Part shown: piece by piece, positions 4,511-7,148 of the stretch
How the letters are laid out: each line of letters begins with the position of its first letter
How positions within the stretch are numbered: position 1 is the first letter of the stretch
NCBI GenBank assembly: GCA_038148755.1
Contig: JAYQWA010000034.1
Coordinates: 1 to 7,148, forward strand
Length of the DNA: 7,148 nucleotides
Source: UBA5109 sp038148755
GTDB lineage: Bacteria; Pseudomonadota; Gammaproteobacteria; Pseudomonadales; Pseudohongiellaceae
Direction: 5' to 3'
Program-made: the position numbers and the translations under genes
The notes under the pieces: model-generated
What the model was told of the DNA's origin: nothing
The model's database searches: none
What the model saw: only the letters and a program-made list of their open reading frames with translations

Positions 4511-6181
4511 GTGAATACTGTGCGTTTTGTTTTGAATCTCAAAAGACTGTTACTGGCATTTCTTTTGCCCTCACTATCTGCTCAGGCTGTCGTTAGCGGC
4601 TACGACATCGAAATTGACCGGCTTTATGCTAACGGCGCCAGCTTTGGTTCAGTAGGCCAATTTCGTGAAATACGCGGCACCCTCTTTTTCGAAGTAGATC
4701 CAAAAAATAGCCAAAACCAGGTCATTGCCGGGTTACAGCAAGCACCGCTGAATAGTGAGGGCCTGGTGACATTCTCCAGCGACTTTTTGCTGATCACACC
4801 GCTTAATTCCGAAAACGGCAATCAGGTTGCAATTGTGGATATTCCCAATCGAGGCAACCAGATAATGACACGCCTTAACAATCCCGGCATTGATAGTGAT
4901 GGCGGCGATGATTTTTTGATGGTCGAGGGTTACACCCAGCTCTGGCTTGGCTGGGAAGATGATATCAGCAGCGGTTTCAGAATCAGCTTGCCACGCACTC
5001 AAGATAATGAGCTGTCCGTCTCGGGTCTAGGTTTTGCCGCAGTGCGTGATCTAGCTAGCTGGATTAAGTATTCACCGGATGCCCTGGCATCCTCCTCTTA
5101 TCTCCTTAGCTTTGGACTCTCGCAGAGTGGCCGCTTTTTGCGCAATTACCTCTATCTGGGATTCAATACCGATGAGCAAGGCCGTCAGGTCTTTGACGGC
5201 ATGATGCCGCATATTGCAGGGGCATCACGCATTGATCTTAATCGGCCAGGCGCATATCCAGCTTCGCAGGGGCAATTTACTGCAACCAGCTTTCCATTTA
5301 CCGACGCTGCGTTAGTTGACCCGGTCAGCGGCATTCGTGAAGGCGCACTAGAAAATGTTCGAGCAAGTAACAATCAACCCAAAATTTTTTACACAAATTC
5401 GTCAGTTGAATACTGGGGAGGCGGCAGGGTTGCCGCTATGATTCATACCACGCCGGATGCTCAGCAGGATCTTATTTTGCAGGACAATGTGCGCGCTTAT
5501 CTTCTGGCTGGTACCCAGCACGGACCATCGGCTTTTCCGCCCGGGCAATCCGTCAGCCGGCAACTCCCCGATAACCCTTTAAATTATTACTGGCGGCTGC
5601 GTGCCCTGCTGTTAGCGCTAACCGAATGGGTAACAAGTGGCGTTGAACCCCCGGCCAGTGCCTATCCCCGCTTGTCTGATGCAACCCTAGTACCGGTAGC
5701 CACCTTCGACTTTCCGGCAATCGCGGAAGATGCGCCCTTAAACACTCTAAATGCGGGCATTCGTGTCCCCAACCTCTTGCTAGAAAATGGAGCAGGTGCC
5801 GGCGCAGCACTGCCCCTACTGGTTCCACAGGTTGATCAGGATGGTAATGAAATTGGTGGGATTCCGGCTCCAGAGTTGCTGGTTCCATTAGCCACCTACA
5901 CCGGCTGGAATTTTAATAGCCCTGCTGTCGCTGATCCGCTCCGGCTTTTCCCCCTTGCGGGTTCTTATATACCCTTCCCTACAAATGCCGAGAATCGAGA
6001 AGCCAGTAAAGATCCTCGCCTATCGATCGCTGAGCGTTATAGTAGTAAAACAGAATTTCTGGGTCTGATTAGGCAGGCTTCAGAATCGCTGGTTGCTCAG
6101 CGGTATTTACTTGCGAGGGATGTCGATGCCGTCGAACAGCGTGCCTCAGCTCACTGGGATTACCTGATGGGTGCTCCTTAA
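4511..6181 (+). CDS. exported alpha/beta-hydrolase-domain protein (PF20091-like), 556 aa
   Basis: Probably a periplasmic esterase- or lactonase-like enzyme; the substrate is unknown. A signal peptide ends near SLSAQA (residue 26). Family landmarks follow: FREIRGTLFFEVDP (51-64), IVDIPNRGNQ (108-117), LGWEDD (146-151) and FAAVRDLASWIKY (175-187). The nucleophile motif is GLSQSGRFLRNYLYLGFN (202-219), with S204 the likely catalytic serine. After VFDGMMPHIAGASR come YTNSSVEYWGGG, where E300 is the likely acid, and GTQHGPS, where H337 is the likely base. The C-terminal half carries the family segment EPPASAYPRLSDATLVP. The triad is an inference from motif order. The start is GTG, supported by GAGGAG 7 bases upstream. 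Length fits a full-length member. It is the last gene of a three-gene operon and overlaps the convergent transporter gene by 4 bp. Confidence 0.88.
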   Translation: MNTVRFVLNLKRLLLAFLLPSLSAQAVVSGYDIEIDRLYANGASFGSVGQFREIRGTLFFEVDPKNSQNQVIAGLQQAPLNSEGLVTFSSDFLLITPLNSENGNQVAIVDIPNRGNQIMTRLNNPGIDSDGGDDFLMVEGYTQLWLGWEDDISSGFRISLPRTQDNELSVSGLGFAAVRDLASWIKYSPDALASSSYLLSFGLSQSGRFLRNYLYLGFNTDEQGRQVFDGMMPHIAGASRIDLNRPGAYPASQGQFTATSFPFTDAALVDPVSGIREGALENVRASNNQPKIFYTNSSVEYWGGGRVAAMIHTTPDAQQDLILQDNVRAYLLAGTQHGPSAFPPGQSVSRQLPDNPLNYYWRLRALLLALTEWVTSGVEPPASAYPRLSDATLVPVATFDFPAIAEDAPLNTLNAGIRVPNLLLENGAGAGAALPLLVPQVDQDGNEIGGIPAPELLVPLATYTGWNFNSPAVADPLRLFPLAGSYIPFPTNAENREASKDPRLSIAERYSSKTEFLGLIRQASESLVAQRYLLARDVDAVEQRASAHWDYLMGAP

Positions 6182-7148
6182 ATATCCTGAGGTTTACCCA
6201 GATCATTCAAGTGGGTGTTGTAAGTCTCCCTGGCACTAAGAGCACTAAGTGCAGAGATGATCGTAATTCCCAACGTGCATGCACCAATAATCAGTGGAAT
6301 ATTACTACTACCTGGTGGCGCCAGTGCCACAAACAAGGCCGGGAAAAAAGCGGTGATCATGGTGCCTAGATTCTGTGAAATAGCCATAGCAGAAACCCGT
6401 GAGCGAGTTGGAAACAGCTCTGGATAGAAACTGGGAAAGATCGCATTATAGCCCTGGTAGACCACACCCCACATCAGCAGCGACATAACAATGGCCAGCG
6501 GCACATGGTGAATGCTGATGGCATATAGATACATAAAAGATAGCAGACCCGAAAATACGGTACCAAACAGAATGGGCGGTCTGCGACCGATATGGTCTGA
6601 CAGTCGCCCGACCAGTGGAATCACGACAACAGCCACAATATTACCCAATACGGGTATCCATAAGTAAACCGTATTATCAAATCCAATTCCATAACTCTCC
6701 TGCACAGCATAAGCCGCTCCGAATACTGTGGTCACCACAGGAATAACATTCATCAGGGACATCAGGATAACGCGCAGCATATCTCTCCAGTGAAACTGCA
6801 AAGCCTCCAGCAGAGGAGCCTTGGGAATATCACCACTTTGTTGTTCCTGGGCAAAGGCAGGCGTTTCATCCACCTTGCGGCGAATCATGTAGGCAGCATA
6901 AATGACAAGAAAGCTCATCAGGAAAGGTACTCGCCAGCCCCATGCCAGAAAAGATGATTCATCCATGTAATAGGCCAGCGGTAAAAAAACGGCTGCAGCA
7001 AAAATCTGCCCTGCCTGAACCCCTTGCAGTGTAAAACTGGCATAAAAGCCGCGCTGGCCGAAGGGCGCATGTTCCAGAATCATGGTACTGGCACCTGAAA
7101 TTTCACCTGCAACGGCAAATCCCTGAATCAAACGCAGAACCACTAGTA
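6178..7148 (-). CDS. MFS transporter, metabolite:H+ symporter (MHS) type, partial (N-terminus beyond right edge)
   Basis: An inner-membrane secondary carrier. The frame is open through the right edge (the codon before the GTG at 7143 is CTA), and the visible protein begins at the MHS motif RLIQGFAVAGEISGA, normally at the fourth membrane helix. About 110 residues are therefore outside the window, and 7143 is not the true start. Visible landmarks are WGWRVPFLMSFL, a charged central loop (about 88-120 of the visible part), and GRLSDHIGRRPPILFG at about 6565-6609, which is the MFS loop motif repeated in the second half. SAMAISQNLGTMITAFFPALF and ARETYNTHLNDLGKP at the end are typical of MHS carriers. 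Relatives move dicarboxylates, shikimate, proline, betaine or aromatic acids; the substrate here cannot be told. The gene converges on the hydrolase, with overlapping stop codons and no terminator between them. Confidence 0.9.
   Translation of the reverse strand, partial: LVVLRLIQGFAVAGEISGASTMILEHAPFGQRGFYASFTLQGVQAGQIFAAAVFLPLAYYMDESSFLAWGWRVPFLMSFLVIYAAYMIRRKVDETPAFAQEQQSGDIPKAPLLEALQFHWRDMLRVILMSLMNVIPVVTTVFGAAYAVQESYGIGFDNTVYLWIPVLGNIVAVVVIPLVGRLSDHIGRRPPILFGTVFSGLLSFMYLYAISIHHVPLAIVMSLLMWGVVYQGYNAIFPSFYPELFPTRSRVSAMAISQNLGTMITAFFPALFVALAPPGSSNIPLIIGACTLGITIISALSALSARETYNTHLNDLGKPQDI

Noticed and set aside
5553..5888. Minus-strand open frame of 111 codons inside the hydrolase gene
   Set aside because: It is histidine- and arginine-rich, as typical for antisense shadows, and lies wholly within a confidently identified gene.

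Overview
The window looks like a chromosomal segment of a gammaproteobacterium, perhaps a marine or other oligotrophic lineage. This rests on family content only: a Na+-pump OadG subunit, a DUF4359-like protein, a DUF6152 protein, an exported alpha/beta-hydrolase-domain protein and an MHS-type MFS transporter. No rRNA or other strong marker is present, so the placement is an inference.

Left part (1-1240): the left edge cuts a minus-strand gene for the gamma subunit of the Na+-translocating oxaloacetate decarboxylase (oadG). Divergent from it is a beta-carbonic anhydrase, followed 8 bp later by a small putative lipoprotein. The 177 bp between oadG and the carbonic anhydrase ATG carry plausible promoters in both directions. 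One enzyme releases CO2 and the other interconverts CO2 and bicarbonate.

Middle part (1240-2525): this stretch is clearly AT-rich (20 of 60 bases G+C in 1801-1860, against 30 of 60 in 5821-5880). It holds two minus-strand genes. One is an unrecognised gene that is open only if a one-base frame change near an A5 run at 1614-1618 is allowed. The other is a short exported DUF4359-like protein. The stretch abuts the 3' end of a tRNA-Pro(CGG) gene with an encoded CCA. No integrase or att duplication was found, so calling it an inserted island is only a suggestion.

Right part (2600-7148): upstream of the tRNA lies a small exported beta-rich protein on the minus strand. Divergent from it is a three-gene plus-strand operon: an exported 279-aa protein of unknown function, a DUF6152 protein and a 556-aa exported alpha/beta-hydrolase-domain protein (PF20091-like). 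All three have signal peptides, each has a clear ribosome binding site, and a good TTGACA promoter lies upstream. The operon ends head-on against an MFS transporter of the metabolite:H+ symporter type, truncated by the right edge, and the two stop codons share TTAA. The simplest reading is a periplasmic ester or lactone hydrolysis module next to an inner-membrane organic-acid carrier; the substrate cannot be told from the sequence.

The best candidate for something undescribed is the three-gene exported operon. Its first two proteins have no known function, and the gene order suggests they act with the hydrolase. No phage, transposon, CRISPR or defence genes were seen.
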